Assembly: GCA_963575745.1 (NCBI GenBank) | Contig: CAUYUJ010003971.1 | Location: forward strand, 1 to 64,000 | Direction of reading: 5' to 3' | DNA from: Prorocentrum cordatum | Lineage: Eukaryota; Sar; Dinophyceae; Prorocentrales; Prorocentraceae | Length of the DNA: 64,000 bases | Shown here: piece by piece, positions 45,903-56,821 of the stretch | Layout of the letters: every line of letters begins with the position of its first letter | Numbering within the stretch: the first letter of the stretch is position 1 | Position numbers and translations under genes: made by a program | The notes under the pieces: generated by a model | Seen by the model: only the letters and a program-made list of their open reading frames with translations | The model's database searches: none | Told to the model about the DNA's origin: nothing

Positions 45903-46096
45903 TATTCCCGGAGAGCTCTCTGAGAGCTAGAGGGTTTTAGAGTAGAAGCCTGGCGGTGGTGGTGCTCGCCAGCAGCCCATCTCCGCCACTCCACGATCCG
46001 CGCAGCGCCTCGCCCGTCCCGGCAGCGGGTTCGGGGGCGCCTTCCACGAGTGCCTGCACTCGCGCAGGCACGCTTGGAAGCGTTCCTGGCAGCGTA
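45903..46096 (+). repeat. Family E copy
   Basis: GC-rich E copy, starting in a TATTCCCGGAGAGCTCTC segment that also occurs at 46740. It abuts the B hairpin of the next C unit. Confidence 0.55.
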
Positions 46097-46532
46097 ACTC
46101 GTAGAGCTTCCCTTAGCAAGCTATTGCTGGAAGCTTGAGAGTAATTCCGGGGCGCTGGAGAGCTAGGTGGCAAGAAAAATCTCGACGGACCTTTTGATAA
46201 CTTTTGGTCGGTTGAAAATTTTGCTCACGAAATTCCTCAATTCGTTTGAGCTCTAGTATTTTTTCCCGTGATATTCGATCTTATTCCCGCTCGCCATCTT
46301 GATCTCAGCTCGATCGGGTACCTTTTACTGCCAAAAAGCACACTGGCGGGATCGGCCGTTTCGAGTCATCTTGTCACGCGCTGTTGGTTTTCTCAAGATA
46401 ACTCGAGCTTCAGAACAGCCACAGAGCTGGTAAGCACAGCTAATCGATTCAGAATGATCAGGCGCGTTCGCCTGTTGAACCCAGAGGTCTGAACTCGGTC
46501 TGCTAGCCGATGGTTTACCGCCGGCGCCCAGT
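46097..46532 (+). mobile_element. Family C element, truncated on the right
   Basis: Left inverted repeat at 46097-46111, full leader and one monomer. It then joins directly to the right half of a hairpin (46509-46532), so the rest of the array and the right inverted repeat are deleted. Confidence 0.7.
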
Positions 46533-46780
46533 TTGAGAAGCGCGGCAGGGGAGCTCGCTAGAGCTCTGCAGATCCACAGCACAGACACACATACTTACTT
46601 ACTTACAAACAGAAATGCAGACACATAGAGACAAAGACGGGCAGACACAATGATATACAGATACACAGAGAACCAGTCACAGAGACAGAGAGACACCGAG
46701 GCACGCAGAGACTCAGCCCCACCTGGTCACCGCTGGAACGTATTCCCGGAGAGCTCTCTGAGAGCTAGAGGGTTTTAGAT
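46533..46780. repeat. CA/GA-rich simple repeat and short spacer
   Basis: Between about 46575 and 46720 the plus strand is a degenerate ACAGAC/ACACAG tract, the complement of the TGTGTCTG satellite in composition. Fragments of the D and E families surround it. Confidence 0.6.
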
Positions 46781-47192
46781 ACCTCGTAGAGCTCTTCGGC
46801 ATACCTCATAGAGCTCTTCGTTATCGATGAGCTAGAGGATTTCCGGCGCGGGGTGGAGCTAGTTGGCCGACCCGACGAGAAAGGACAAAGTGGTGACTTT
46901 GGGTCGGTTTTGCGCAGATTTGAAGGATATTTGACCATTCATTTTGAGAAAGCAGATTTTTACGCCGAGCATTGGCATATGAACTCCTTTCTGACAGCAG
47001 CTCAGCTCTCCCGATGTTTTTCCTTGAGAGTTGACTTCCCGGAACTGAGCGAATATGAACAATAAAAAAAAGAAAATCAAGATTTTCGAAAAATCTCTAT
47101 TTCATGCCTCTACTTTGATTCTCAGCACTCTTATCAGTGTACGGAGCTCTACGAGGTTCCCAGCGGTGACTAGGTTGACGGTTCACCGCCGG
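46781..47192 (+). mobile_element. Family D unit with duplicated left end
   Basis: Two left ends lie in tandem (46781 and 46803). The body runs to GGAGCTCTACGAGGT ending at 47157. The hairpin at 47158-47192 has the pair changed to G-C (GGTGA/TCACC) but a weakened left arm. Confidence 0.7.
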
Positions 47193-47196
47193 CGCC

Positions 47197-47447
47197 AGTC
47201 GATGAGCTAGAGGAAGTCCGGCGCGGGGTGGAGCTAGTTGGTCGACCCGAAAGGACAAAGTGATAACTTTTGGGTGGTTTTGTAATTTTTTGAAAGATAT
47301 TCAACAATTCATTTTGAGAAAGCAGATTTTTCGCACCTGTAAACGACTATGAAGGCCTCTCTGTCTTAGCATGAGCTCAGTAGGCGCACTTTTGCTATCA
47401 AAACACTTGGCGGAACCATCTTCATGTCGACGCGTTTTTTTTTTTTT

Positions 47448-47507
<60 letters not shown>

Positions 47508-47629
47508 TTTTTCTTCCTTTTTTCGAGAAATGCTTCCAGAAGCTCTTTCTTTCGGCTCTGAGCACTCTTACGCGTGAAAGGAGCTCTACGAGGTTCCCGG
47601 CGGTGACCAGGTTGACAATTCACCGCCAG
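47197..47629 (+). mobile_element. Family D unit, 5'-truncated, with poly-T expansion
   Basis: Starts at CGATGAGCTAGAGG inside D. A run of about 80 T broken by single Gs (47436-47516) replaces a short T-rich site of other copies. The right end is at about 47582-47596. The hairpin at 47597-47629 has GGTGA/TCACC arms. Confidence 0.7.
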
Positions 47630-47632
47630 CGC

Positions 47633-47925
47633 CAGTTAGAAGCCGGACGGTGAAGGTCCCCGCCAGCAGCCCATTTCCGCCGCTCCACGATCCTCGCAGC
47701 AACTCGCCCGTCCCGGCAGCGGGTCCGGGAGAGCTTCCGGCAAGCGTCCACGCGTGCCTGCACGCGTGCAGGCACGCGTAGAAGCGTTCCTGGCAGCGCT
47801 TCAGAGACGCTACAGTGGAGCCTGCAGAGCCCCAGAAGAGGTTCACGAGAGCTTCCGTGGGCTTCCTAGGAAGGCTTTCCGGTGTGTGTTCTCTTTGCTC
47901 TCCGGGTTCCGGACGCTACCAAGGA
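47633..47925 (+). repeat. Family E copy
   Basis: GC-rich E copy with direct CACGCGTGCAGG/CACGCGTG units (about 47749-47780), beginning right after a hairpin and ending at GGACGCTACCAAGG. Confidence 0.6.
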
Positions 47926-47929
47926 ACTC

Positions 47930-48160
47930 GTAGAGTTTCCCTTAGCTAGTTGCTGGAAGCTTAAGAGCTAGAGGAATTCCGGCGTGGGGTGGAGCTAGTA
48001 ACTCGTAGAGCTTCCCGTAGCAAGTTGTTGCTGAAAGCGTAAGAGTAATAACTCGTAGAGCTTTCCTTAGCAAGTTATTGCTGGAAGCTTACGAGTAACT
48101 CGTAGAGCTTCCTGTAGCAAGTTGTTGCTGGAAGCTTAAGAGTAATTCCGGGGCGCTGCA
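47930..48160 (+). repeat. Cluster of four family B hairpins
   Basis: B units start near 47930, 48000, 48049 and 48098, three of them separated by only a few bases. Each is a ~47-bp imperfect hairpin with left arm ACTCGTAGAGCTTCC. Only the last is followed by a complete C element. Confidence 0.75.
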
Positions 48161-49306
48161 GAGCTAGTTGGCAAGAAAAATGTCAACGAACCTTTTGCTG
48201 ACTTTTGGTCGGTTGAAAATTTTGTTCTCGAAATTTGAACATTCGTTAGAGCTCTAGTATTGTTTCCTGTGATATTCGATCTTATTCCCGCTCGCCGTCT
48301 TGATCTCAGCTATATCGGGTAGCTTTTACTGCCAAAAAGCAGGCAGGCGGGATCGGCCGTTTCGGGTCATCTTGTCACGCGGTGACGGTTTTCCGAACAT
48401 AACTCGAAGTTTAGGACATCTACAAGGCTGGTAAGCAGAGCTAATCGATTCAGAATGATCAGGCGCGTTCGCCTGTTGAATCTAGAGTTCTGAACTCGGT
48501 CTGCTAGCCGAGTTAGGTCCGCAAACCTATTTGTATTATCTGAGTCATCTTGACAGACGCTTTCGGTTTTCTGTACTTAACTCGAGCTATAGGACAGCTA
48601 CAGAGGTCATACTTACAGAAACCGATTCAGAATGATCAGTCGCATTTGTCTGTTGAATCCAGTGCTCTGAACTCGGTCTGCTGCCCGATCTAGAATCGCG
48701 AAACTATTCGTATTCTTCGAGTCATCTTGAGAAGTGCTCTCGGTTTTCTGCACTCAACTCGGGCTGGGGGGGGGGGCTACAGTGCTGGTGGTCACAGGAA
48801 TCGACTTGAAGTCATTAGGCGCGTCTGCCTGTCGAATCCAGAGCTCGGAACTCGGTCTGCTGCCCGAACCAGGTCTACGAAACTATAGTATTGTTCGAGT
48901 CATCCTCAGAGATGCTGTCGGTTTTCTGCACTTAACTCGGGCTGTAGGGGGGCTGCAGGTCTGATAATCACAGGAGTCGATTCGCAGAGATCAGACGCGT
49001 CCGCCTGTCGCATTCAGAGGTCTGAACTCGGTTTGATACTCGAGCTGGGTTGCCAAACTATTCGGTTTATTAGAGTCATCTTGAGAGGTGCTGTCGATTT
49101 ACGCACGTAGCTCGGGCTGGAGGAGAGCTACAGAGCTCGCAAAGAAGACAAGCCAGAAGCATCGGGGGCGTTCGGCTGTTGCATCGAGAGGTCTGAAATC
49201 GCTTGGGCTGAAAAACTATTCGTTCTCTGCATTTTTTCACATTATATATTGCCAGGAAGCTCTACGAGTCCCCCGACGGTAAGGAAGGTTGACGGCTTAC
49301 CGCCGG
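48098..49306 (+). mobile_element. Family C element with both inverted repeats
   Basis: Inverted repeats at 48098-48112 and 49255-49269 enclose 1172 bp: leader, about five monomers and a T-rich tail. The hairpin is at 49273-49306 (one substitution in the left arm). It is one of the longest complete copies. Confidence 0.83.
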
Positions 49307-49311
49307 CGCCC

Positions 49312-50217
49312 AGTAATTCCGGCGCGCTGGAGAGCTAGTTGGCAAGAAAAATCTCGACGGCCCTTTATCAGGCGCGTTCGCCTGTCAAATCCAGAGGTCT
49401 GAACTCGGTCTGCTAGCCGAGCTAGGTCCGCAAACCTATTCGTATTATTCGAGCCATCTTCACAGGCGCTCTTGGTTTTCTGTACTTAACTCGAGCTATA
49501 GGACAGCTACAGCGCTGATATTTACAGAAACCGATTCAGAAGAATAAGTCACATTTGTCTGTTGAATCCAGAGCTCTGAACTCGGTCTGCTGCCCGATGT
49601 AGAATCGCGAAACTATTCGTATTCTTCGAGTCAGCTTGAGAAGTGCTCTCGGTTTTCTGCACTCAACTCGGGCTGAGGGTGGCTACAGTGCTGGTGGTCA
49701 CATTCATCGATTTGAAAACATGAGGCGCGTCCGCCTGTCGAATCCAGAGCTCGCAACTCGGTCTGCTGCCTGAACTAGGTGCGCGAAACTATTCGTATTG
49801 TTCGAGTCATCCTGAGAGGTGCTGTTGGTTTTCGGCACTGAGCTCGGGCTGTAGGGGGGCTGCAGGGCTGGTAATTACAGGACACGATTCGGAGACATCA
49901 GACGCGCCCACCTGTCGCATTGAGAGGTCTGAACTCGGTTTGATACTCGAGCTGGGTTTGCCAAACTATTCGTTTTGTTCGAGTCATCTTGAGAGGTGCT
50001 GTCGATTTACGCACGTAGCTCGGGCTGTAGGAGAGCTACAGAGCTCGTAAAGAAGACACTCCAGAAGCATCGGGGGCGTTCGGCTGTTGCATCGAGAGGT
50101 CTGCAATCGCTTGGGCTGAAAAACTATTGGTTCTCTGCAATTTTTTTCCACATTATATATTGTCAGGAAGCTCTACGAGTCCCCCAGCGGTAACAAAAGT
50201 TGACGGTTTACCGCCGG
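49312..50217 (+). mobile_element. Family C unit with internal deletion
   Basis: Begins at ATTCCGGCGCGCTGG just after the left inverted repeat. The leader is cut at about 49365 and joined to the middle of a monomer. Four monomers follow. Right repeat 50166-50180, hairpin 50184-50217. Confidence 0.75.
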
Positions 50218-50221
50218 CGCC

Positions 50222-51332
50222 CAGTTGGCAAGAAAAATCTCGACGGACCTTCTGGTGACTTTTGGTCGGTGAAAATTTTGTTCTCAAAATTTGAACATTG
50301 GATAGAGCTCTAGTATTTTTTCCCGTGATATTCGATCTTATTCCCGCTCGCCGTCTTGATCTCAGCTCGATCGGGTACCTTTTACTGCCAAAAAGCAGGC
50401 AGGCGGGATCGCCCGTTTCGGGTCATCTTGTCACGCGGTGACGGTTTTCTCAAGATAACTCGAGCTTCAGGACAGCTACAGAGCTGGTAAGCACAGCTAA
50501 TCGATTCAGAATGATCAGGCTGTTGAACCCCGAGGTCTGAACTCGGTCTGCTAGCCGAGCTAGGTCCGCAAACCTATTCGTATTATTCGAGTCATCTTGA
50601 CAGACGCTCTCGGTTTTCTGTACTTAACTCGAGCTACAGGACAGCTACAGAGCTGATACGTACAGAATCTGATTCAGAATCATCAGTGGCCGCTGTCTGT
50701 TGAATCCAGAGCTCTGAACTCGGTCTGCTGCCCGATCTAGAATCGCGAAACTATTCGTATTGTTCGAGTCATCTTGAGAGATGCTGTCGGTTCTCTGCAC
50801 TTAACTCGGGCTCACTGGAATCGATTCGGAGACATCAGGCGCGTCCGCCTTTCGAATCCAGAGCTCCGAACTCTGTCTGCTGCCCGAACTAGGTCCGCGA
50901 AACTATTCGTATTGTTCGAGTCATCCTGAGAGGTGCTGTCGGTTTCCTGCAATTAACTCGGGCTGTAGGGGGGGCTGCAGGGCTGGTAATCACAGGAATC
51001 GATTCAGAGACATCTGACGCGTCCGCCTGTCGCATGCAGAGGTCTGAACTCGGTCTGATACTCGAGCTAGGTTTGCCAAACTATTCGTATTGTTCGAGTC
51101 ATCTTGAGAGGTGCTGTCGATTTACGCACGCAACTCGGGCTGTGGGAGAGCTACAGAGCTCGTACAGAAGACAATCCAGAAGCATCGGGGGCGTTCGGCT
51201 GTTGCATCCGAGAGGTCTGAAATTGCTTGGGCTGGAAAACTATTTTTGCTGTGTAATTTTTTCGACATTATATGTTGTCAGGAAGCTCTACGAGTCCCCC
51301 GGCGGTAACAAAGGTTGACGGTTTACCGCCGG
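50222..51332 (+). mobile_element. Family C unit, 5'-truncated at TTGGCAAG
   Basis: Same start point as the unit at 30526. Monomer markers lie near 50421, 50589, 50766, 50927 and 51098; one monomer has a short deletion. Right repeat 51281-51295, hairpin 51299-51332. Confidence 0.8.
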
Positions 51333-51338
51333 CGCCCA

Positions 51339-52485
51339 GTTCTGGGGCGCTGGGGAGCTAGTTGTCAAGAAAAATCTTGACGGACCTTTTGCTGACTTTT
51401 GGTCGGTTGAAAATCTTGTTCTCGAAAGTCCTCAATTCGTTTGAGCTCTAGTATTTTTTCCCGTGACATTCGATCTCATTCCCGCTCGCCATCTTCATCT
51501 CAGCTCGATCGGGTACCTTTTACTGCCAAAAAGCGTCCAGGCGGGATCGGCCGTTTCGAGTCATCTTGATACGCGCTGTCGGTATATTGGACTTAACTCG
51601 AGATAGAGGACAGCTACAGAGCTGGTAAGCACACCTTGTCGATTCAGAATGATCAGGCGCGTTCGTCTGTTGCATCCAGAGGTCTGAACTCGGTCTGCTA
51701 GCCGAGCTAGGCTCGCAAACCTATTCGTGTTATTCGAGTCATCCTGAGAGACGCTCTCGTTTTTCTGTACTTAACTCGAGCTAAAGGACAGCTACAGAGC
51801 TGATACTTACAGAAACCGATTCAGAATCATCAGTCGCGTTTGTCTGTTGAATCCAGAGCTCTGAACTCGGTCTGCTGCCCGATCTAGAATCGCGAAACTA
51901 TTCGTATTGTTCGAGCCATCTTGAGAGGTGCTGTCGGTTTTCTGTACATACCTCGGGCTGTAGGGGGGCTACAGTGCTGGTAGTCACAGGAATCGATTTG
52001 GAGAAATGAGGCGCGTTCGTCTTCGAATCCAGAGCTCGGAACTCGGTCTGCTGCCCGAACCACGTCCGCGAAACTATTCGTATTGTTCGAGTTATCCTGA
52101 GAGGTGCTGTCGGTTTTCTGCACTTAACTCGGGCTGGAGGGCGGTTGCCGGGCTGGTAATCGCAGGGTCCGATTCGGAGACATCAGACGCGTCCGCCTGT
52201 CGCATTCAGAGGTCTGAACTCGGTCTGATACTCGAGCTAGGTTTGCCAAATTATTCGTATTGTTCGAGTCATCTTGAGAGCTGCTGTCGATTTACGCACG
52301 TAACCTGGGCTGTAGGAGAGCTACAGAGGTCGGGGGCGTTCGGCTGTTGCATCGAGGGGTCTAAAATCGCTTGGGCTGAAAAACTATTCGTTCTCTGCAA
52401 TTTTTTTCGACATTATATATATATATATTGTCAGGAAGCTCTACGAGTCCCCCGGCGGCAAGAAAGGTTGACGGTTTACCGCCGG
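51339..52485 (+). mobile_element. Family C unit, 5'-truncated
   Basis: Begins at TTCTGGGGCGCTGG. It has a full leader, about five monomers and a tail with an expanded AT dinucleotide run (about 52412-52430). Right repeat 52434-52448, hairpin 52452-52485. Confidence 0.78.
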
Positions 52486-52489
52486 CGCC

Positions 52490-52826
52490 CAGTTGGTCGA
52501 CCCGCTCAGAAAGGACAAAGTGACAACTTTCGGGTGGTTTTGCGAATATTTGAAAAATATTTGACCATTTATTTTGAGAAAGCAGATTTTTCGCACCTGT
52601 AGTGGGTTATAGCGCGTCCGCCAGTAAAATTTTCAGGCCCATAGGTGCAGTGCTACTATTGAAACACTTGGAGGAACCGACGTTGGATAAAAACAGAAAA
52701 ACGTGATTTTTCGAGTTTTTTCGGGTCTTGCTCCAGACGCTTTCTTCATGCTTACCGAGAAGCACCGTGTGAGAAAAGAGCTCTACGAGGGCCCCGGCGG
52801 TAACCTGGTTGACGGTTTACCGCCGG
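52490..52826 (+). mobile_element. Family D unit, 5'-truncated
   Basis: Starts at TTGGTCGACCCG and runs to AAGAGCTCTACGAGG near 52790. The hairpin at 52794-52826 is in the D-type right context (CCGGTTCCCAGT). Confidence 0.75.
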
Positions 52827-52829
52827 TTC

Positions 52830-52912
52830 CCAGTAATTCCGGCGCGCTGGAGAGCTAGTTGGCAAGAAAAATCTCGACGGACCTTTTGCTAACTTTTGGT
52901 CGGTTGAAAATA
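52830..52912 (+). mobile_element. Family C leader fragment
   Basis: About 80 bp of C leader (ATTCCGGCGCGCTGG to GGTCGGTTGAAAA), interrupted by the left inverted repeat of the next C element. Confidence 0.65.
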
Positions 52913-54120
52913 ACTCGTAGAGCTTCCCTTAGCAAGTTATTGCTGGAAGCTTAAGAGTAATTCCGGCGCGCTGGAGAGCTAGTTGGCAAGAAAAACCTCG
53001 ACGGACCTTTTGGTGACTTTCGGTCGGTTGAAAATTTTGTTTTCGAAATTCCTCAATTCGTTTGAGCTCTAGTATTTTTTCCCGTGATATTTGATCTTAT
53101 TGCCGCTCGCCATCTTGATCTCAGCTCGATCGGGTAGCTTTTACTTCCAAAAAGCACACTGGCGGGATCGGCCGTTTCGAGTGATCTTCGTACGCGTTGT
53201 CGGTATTTTGTACTTAACTCGAGCTGTAGGGCAGCTACAGAGCTGGTAAGCACACCTATTCCATTCAGAATCATCAGGCGCGTTCGTCTGTTGAATTCAG
53301 AGGTCTGAACTCGGTCTGCTAGCCGAGCTAGGTCCGCAAACCTATTCGTATTATTCGAGTCATCTTGACAGACGCTCTCGGTTTTCTGTACTTAACTCGA
53401 GCTATATACCAGCTACAGAGCTGATTCTTACAGAAACCGATACAGAATGATCATTCGCGTCCGTCTGTTGAATGCAGAGCTCTGAACTCGGTCTGTTGCC
53501 CGATCTAGAATCGCGAAACTATTTGTATTCTTCGAGTCAGCTTGAGAGGTGCTGTCGGGTCTCTGTACTCAACTCGGGCTCTAGGGGAGCTGCAGTGCTG
53601 GCCGTCACAGGAATCGATTTCAAGACATGAGGCGCGTCCGCCTGTCGAATCCAGAGCTCGGAACTCGGTCCGCCCGAACGAGGTTCGCAAAACTATTGGT
53701 ATTGTTTGAGTCATCCTGAGAGGTGCTGTGGGTTTTATGCACTCAACTTGGGCTGTGGAGGGGCTGCAGGGATGGTAATGACAGGAATCGATTCGGATGC
53801 ATCAGACGCGTCCGCCTGTCGCATTGAGAGGTTTGGAATCCGTTTTATACTCGAGCTAGGTCTGCCAAACTATTCGTATTGTTCGATTCATCTTGAGAGG
53901 TGCTGTCGATTTACGCGCGTTACTCGGGCTGAAGGAGGGCTACAGAGCCCGTGCAGAAGACACTCCAGAAGCATCGGGGGCGTTCGGCTGTTGCATCGAG
54001 GTCTGAAATCGCTTGGGCTGAAAAATTATTCGTTCTGAACATTTTTTTCCCCACATTATATATTGTCAGGAAGCTCTGCGAGTCCCCCGGCGGTAAGAAA
54101 GGTTGACGGTTTACCGCCGG
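52913..54120 (+). mobile_element. Family C element with both inverted repeats
   Basis: Left repeat 52913-52927, right repeat 54069-54083 with one substitution (GCGAGT), 1171 bp. Hairpin 54087-54120. About five monomers. Confidence 0.8.
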
Positions 54121-54126
54121 CGCCCA

Positions 54127-55196
54127 GTTTTGTTCTCGAAATTGAACAATTCGTTTGAGCTCCAGTATTTTTTCTGACCATATTCGATCTTATTCCCGCT
54201 CGCCTCCTCAATCTCAGCTCGATCGGGTAAATATTTCCACAAAAGGCATCGCGGCGGGATCGGCTGTTTCGAGTCATCTTGATACGCGTTGTCGGTATTT
54301 TGTATTTAATTCGAGCTGTAGGGCAGCTACAGAGCTCATCCCTACAGAAATCGATTGCGAATCATCAGGCGCGTTCGTCTGTTCCATCTAGAGGTCTGAA
54401 CTCGGTCTGCTGCCCGAGCTAGATTCGCGAAACTGTTCTATGTTTCGAGTCATCTTGAGAGGTGCTGTCAGTTTTCTGCACAAGTCGGGCTCTAGGGGGG
54501 CTACAGGGCTCGTACTCACAGGAATGGATTCGGAGACATCAGGCGCGTCCGCCTGCCAAATCCAGAGCTCAGAACTCCGTGTGCTGCCTGAACTAGGTCT
54601 GCAAAACTATTCGTATTCTGCGAGTCATCGTGAGAGATGCTGTCCGTTTTCTGCACTTAACTCGAGCTGTAAGGAAGCTGCAGGGCTGGTAATCATTGGA
54701 ATCGATTCGGAGACATTAGTCGCGTCCGCCTGTCGCATTCAGAGCTGTAAACACGGTCTGCTGCCCGAGCTAGGTCGCGAAACTATTCGTACTGTTCGAG
54801 TCATCTTCAGAGGTGCTGTCGGTTTTTTCTGCACTTAACTCGGGCTGTAAGGAGCTGCAGGGCATCGATTCGGAGACATCAGGCGCGTCCGCCTGTTGCA
54901 TTAAGTGGTCTGAACTCGGTCTGATACTCGAGCTAGATTTGCCAAACTATTTGTATTGTTCGAGTGATCTTGAAGATGCTGTCGATTTTCGCACGTAACT
55001 CGGGCTGTAGGAGAGCTGCGGAGCTCGTGCGCACAGAAAACGATCCAGAAGCATGAGGGGCGTTCGGCTATCGAGAGGTCTGAAATTGCTTGGGCTGAAA
55101 AACTATTCGTTCTCTGCAAGTTTTTTCGACATTATATACGGTCAGGAAGCTCTACGAGCCCCCCGGCGGTAAGAAAGGTTGACGGTTTTCCGCCGG
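54127..55196 (+). mobile_element. Family C unit, 5'-truncated
   Basis: Starts at TTTGTTCTCGAAATTG inside the leader. It has about five monomers, some with deletions. The right end GGAAGCTCTACGAG is at 55145-55158. The hairpin at 55163-55196 has a mismatched right arm (TTTTCCGCCGG). Confidence 0.75.
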
Positions 55197-55253
55197 CGCC
55201 GCCCAGTTGCAGAGCTCCTCCCACGCGTAAAGTGCTCAGAGTCGAAAGAGAGT

Positions 55254-55642
55254 ACCTCGTAGAGCTCTTCGGCATCGATGAGCTAGAGGAATTCCGGCGC
55301 GGGGTGGAGCTAGATGGGCGACCCAGCCAGAAAAGACACTGTGGTAACTTTTCGGTGATTTCGCGAATATTTGACAGATATTTGACAATTTATTTTGAGA
55401 AACCAGTTTTTTCGCACCTGTAGTGGGTCATGCCGCGTCTTCCAGTAAAATTTTCAGGTCTGTAGGTGCAGTATTACTATCAAAACACTTGGCGGAACCG
55501 ATGTTGAATAAAAACAGAAAAACGTGATTTTTCGAGTTTTTAATTTCTCGCTCCAGAAGCTTCTCCATATGTTCCGACGATTGCCGTGCAAGAAAAGAGC
55601 TCTACGAGGTTCCCGGCGGTGAGGTTGACGGTTTACAGCCGG
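55254..55642 (+). mobile_element. Family D unit with perfect 16-bp inverted repeats
   Basis: ACCTCGTAGAGCTCTT at 55254-55269 and its exact complement ending at 55610 bound a 357-bp unit with no coding capacity. The hairpin at 55613-55642 has lost part of its loop. Confidence 0.82.
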
Positions 55643-55644
55643 TT

Positions 55645-55860
55645 CCAGTTCTCGAAAAATTAAACATTTCATTTTTTCATGTCGACATCAAGATGGTTCC
55701 CCCAAGTGTTTTAATAGTAAAAACAGAAAAACGTGATTTTTCGTTTTTTTTTCTTTCGTTTCTCGCTCCAGAAGCTTTCTGCATGTGTTCCGAGAAGCGC
55801 GGTCTGAGAAAAGAGCCCTACGAGGGTCCGGCGGTAACCAGATTGACGGTTTACCGCCGG
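55645..55860 (+). mobile_element. Family D unit, 5'-truncated
   Basis: Starts in the D body (TTCTCGAAAAATTAAAC), ends at AAGAGCCCTACGAGG near 55825, with a hairpin at 55828-55860. Confidence 0.65.
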
Positions 55861-56024
55861 TTCCCAGTTTGACAATTTGATCTCTGGATGCAACAGACCA
55901 ACGCGCCCGATTATTCTGCATTGGTTTCTGTGCGTATCAGCTCTGTAGCTGCCCTAGAGCTCGAGTTAAGTACAGAAAACCGAGAGTCTCTGTCGAGATG
56001 ACTCGAGCGATACGAATAGTTCTG
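55861..56024 (-). mobile_element. Reversed family C monomer fragment
   Basis: On the minus strand it reads as one C monomer, with CTGTAG/CTACAG-like and GAGTCAT landmarks. It lacks both ends. Confidence 0.6.
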
Positions 56025-56359
56025 CTAGTTGGCCGACCCGATCAAAAGAGAGAATGTGGTGACTTTGGGTCGGTTTTGCTAATATTTGAAAGACATTTGA
56101 CATTTTTTTTGAGAACTGGTATTTTGCTCACGTATAGTGGGTTATGCCTCGTCTGCCAATTGAATTCTCAGGTCCGTAACTGCAATATTACTATGAAAAG
56201 AATTGCAGGAGCCGACGTTGGATAAAAAACAGGAAAACGTGATTCTCGAGTTTGTTTTTCCCGTTCCAGAAGCTTTCTTCATGTGCTCCGACCATCGCCG
56301 TGCAAGAAAAGAGCTCTACGAGGTTCCCGGCGGTAACCAGGTTAACGGTTCACCGCCGG
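56025..56359 (+). mobile_element. Family D unit, 5'-truncated
   Basis: Starts at CTAGTTGGCCGACCCG and runs to AAGAGCTCTACGAGGT ending near 56324. The hairpin at 56327-56359 has arms GGTAA/TCACC, leaving one A-C mismatch. Confidence 0.75.
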
Positions 56360-56369
56360 CTTCCATCAG

Positions 56370-56430
56370 TCGTAGAGCTTCCCTTAGCAAGTTATTGCTG
56401 GAAGCTTAACCGGGGCGCTGGAGAGCTAGT
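56370..56430 (+). repeat. Family B hairpin with short C leader
   Basis: B hairpin starting GTCGTAGAGCTTCCC, followed by CGGGGCGCTGGAGAGCTAG. It stops where the D unit begins. Confidence 0.65.
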
Positions 56431-56819
56431 ACCTCGCAGAGCTCTACGGCATCGACGAGCTAGAGGAATTCCGGCGCGGGGTGGAGCTAGTTGGTGGACC
56501 CGACAAGAAGAGACAATGTGACAACTTTGGATCGGTTTTCCTAAGATTTGAAAGATTTTTGACAATTCATTTGATAAGCCAGATTTTTGGCCTGTAAACG
56601 ACTATGAGGACCTCTGCGTCTTAATATGAGCTCTGTAGGCGCACATTTATTATCAAAACACTTGGGGGAACCAACTTCATGTCGACATGAACAACAAACA
56701 ATGTTGATTTTTTCGAGAAATGCCTCCAGAAGCTCTCTCTTCCGACTCTGAGCTCTCTCACGCGTGAGAAGAGCTCTACGAGGTTCCCGGCAGTGATCAG
56801 GTTGACGGTTCACCGCCGG
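56431..56819 (+). mobile_element. Family D unit with both inverted repeats
   Basis: Left end ACCTCGCAGAGCTCT at 56431, right end AAGAGCTCTACGAGGT ending at 56784, 354 bp. Hairpin 56787-56819, with left arm CGGCAGTGA. Confidence 0.78.
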
Positions 56820-56821
56820 CG

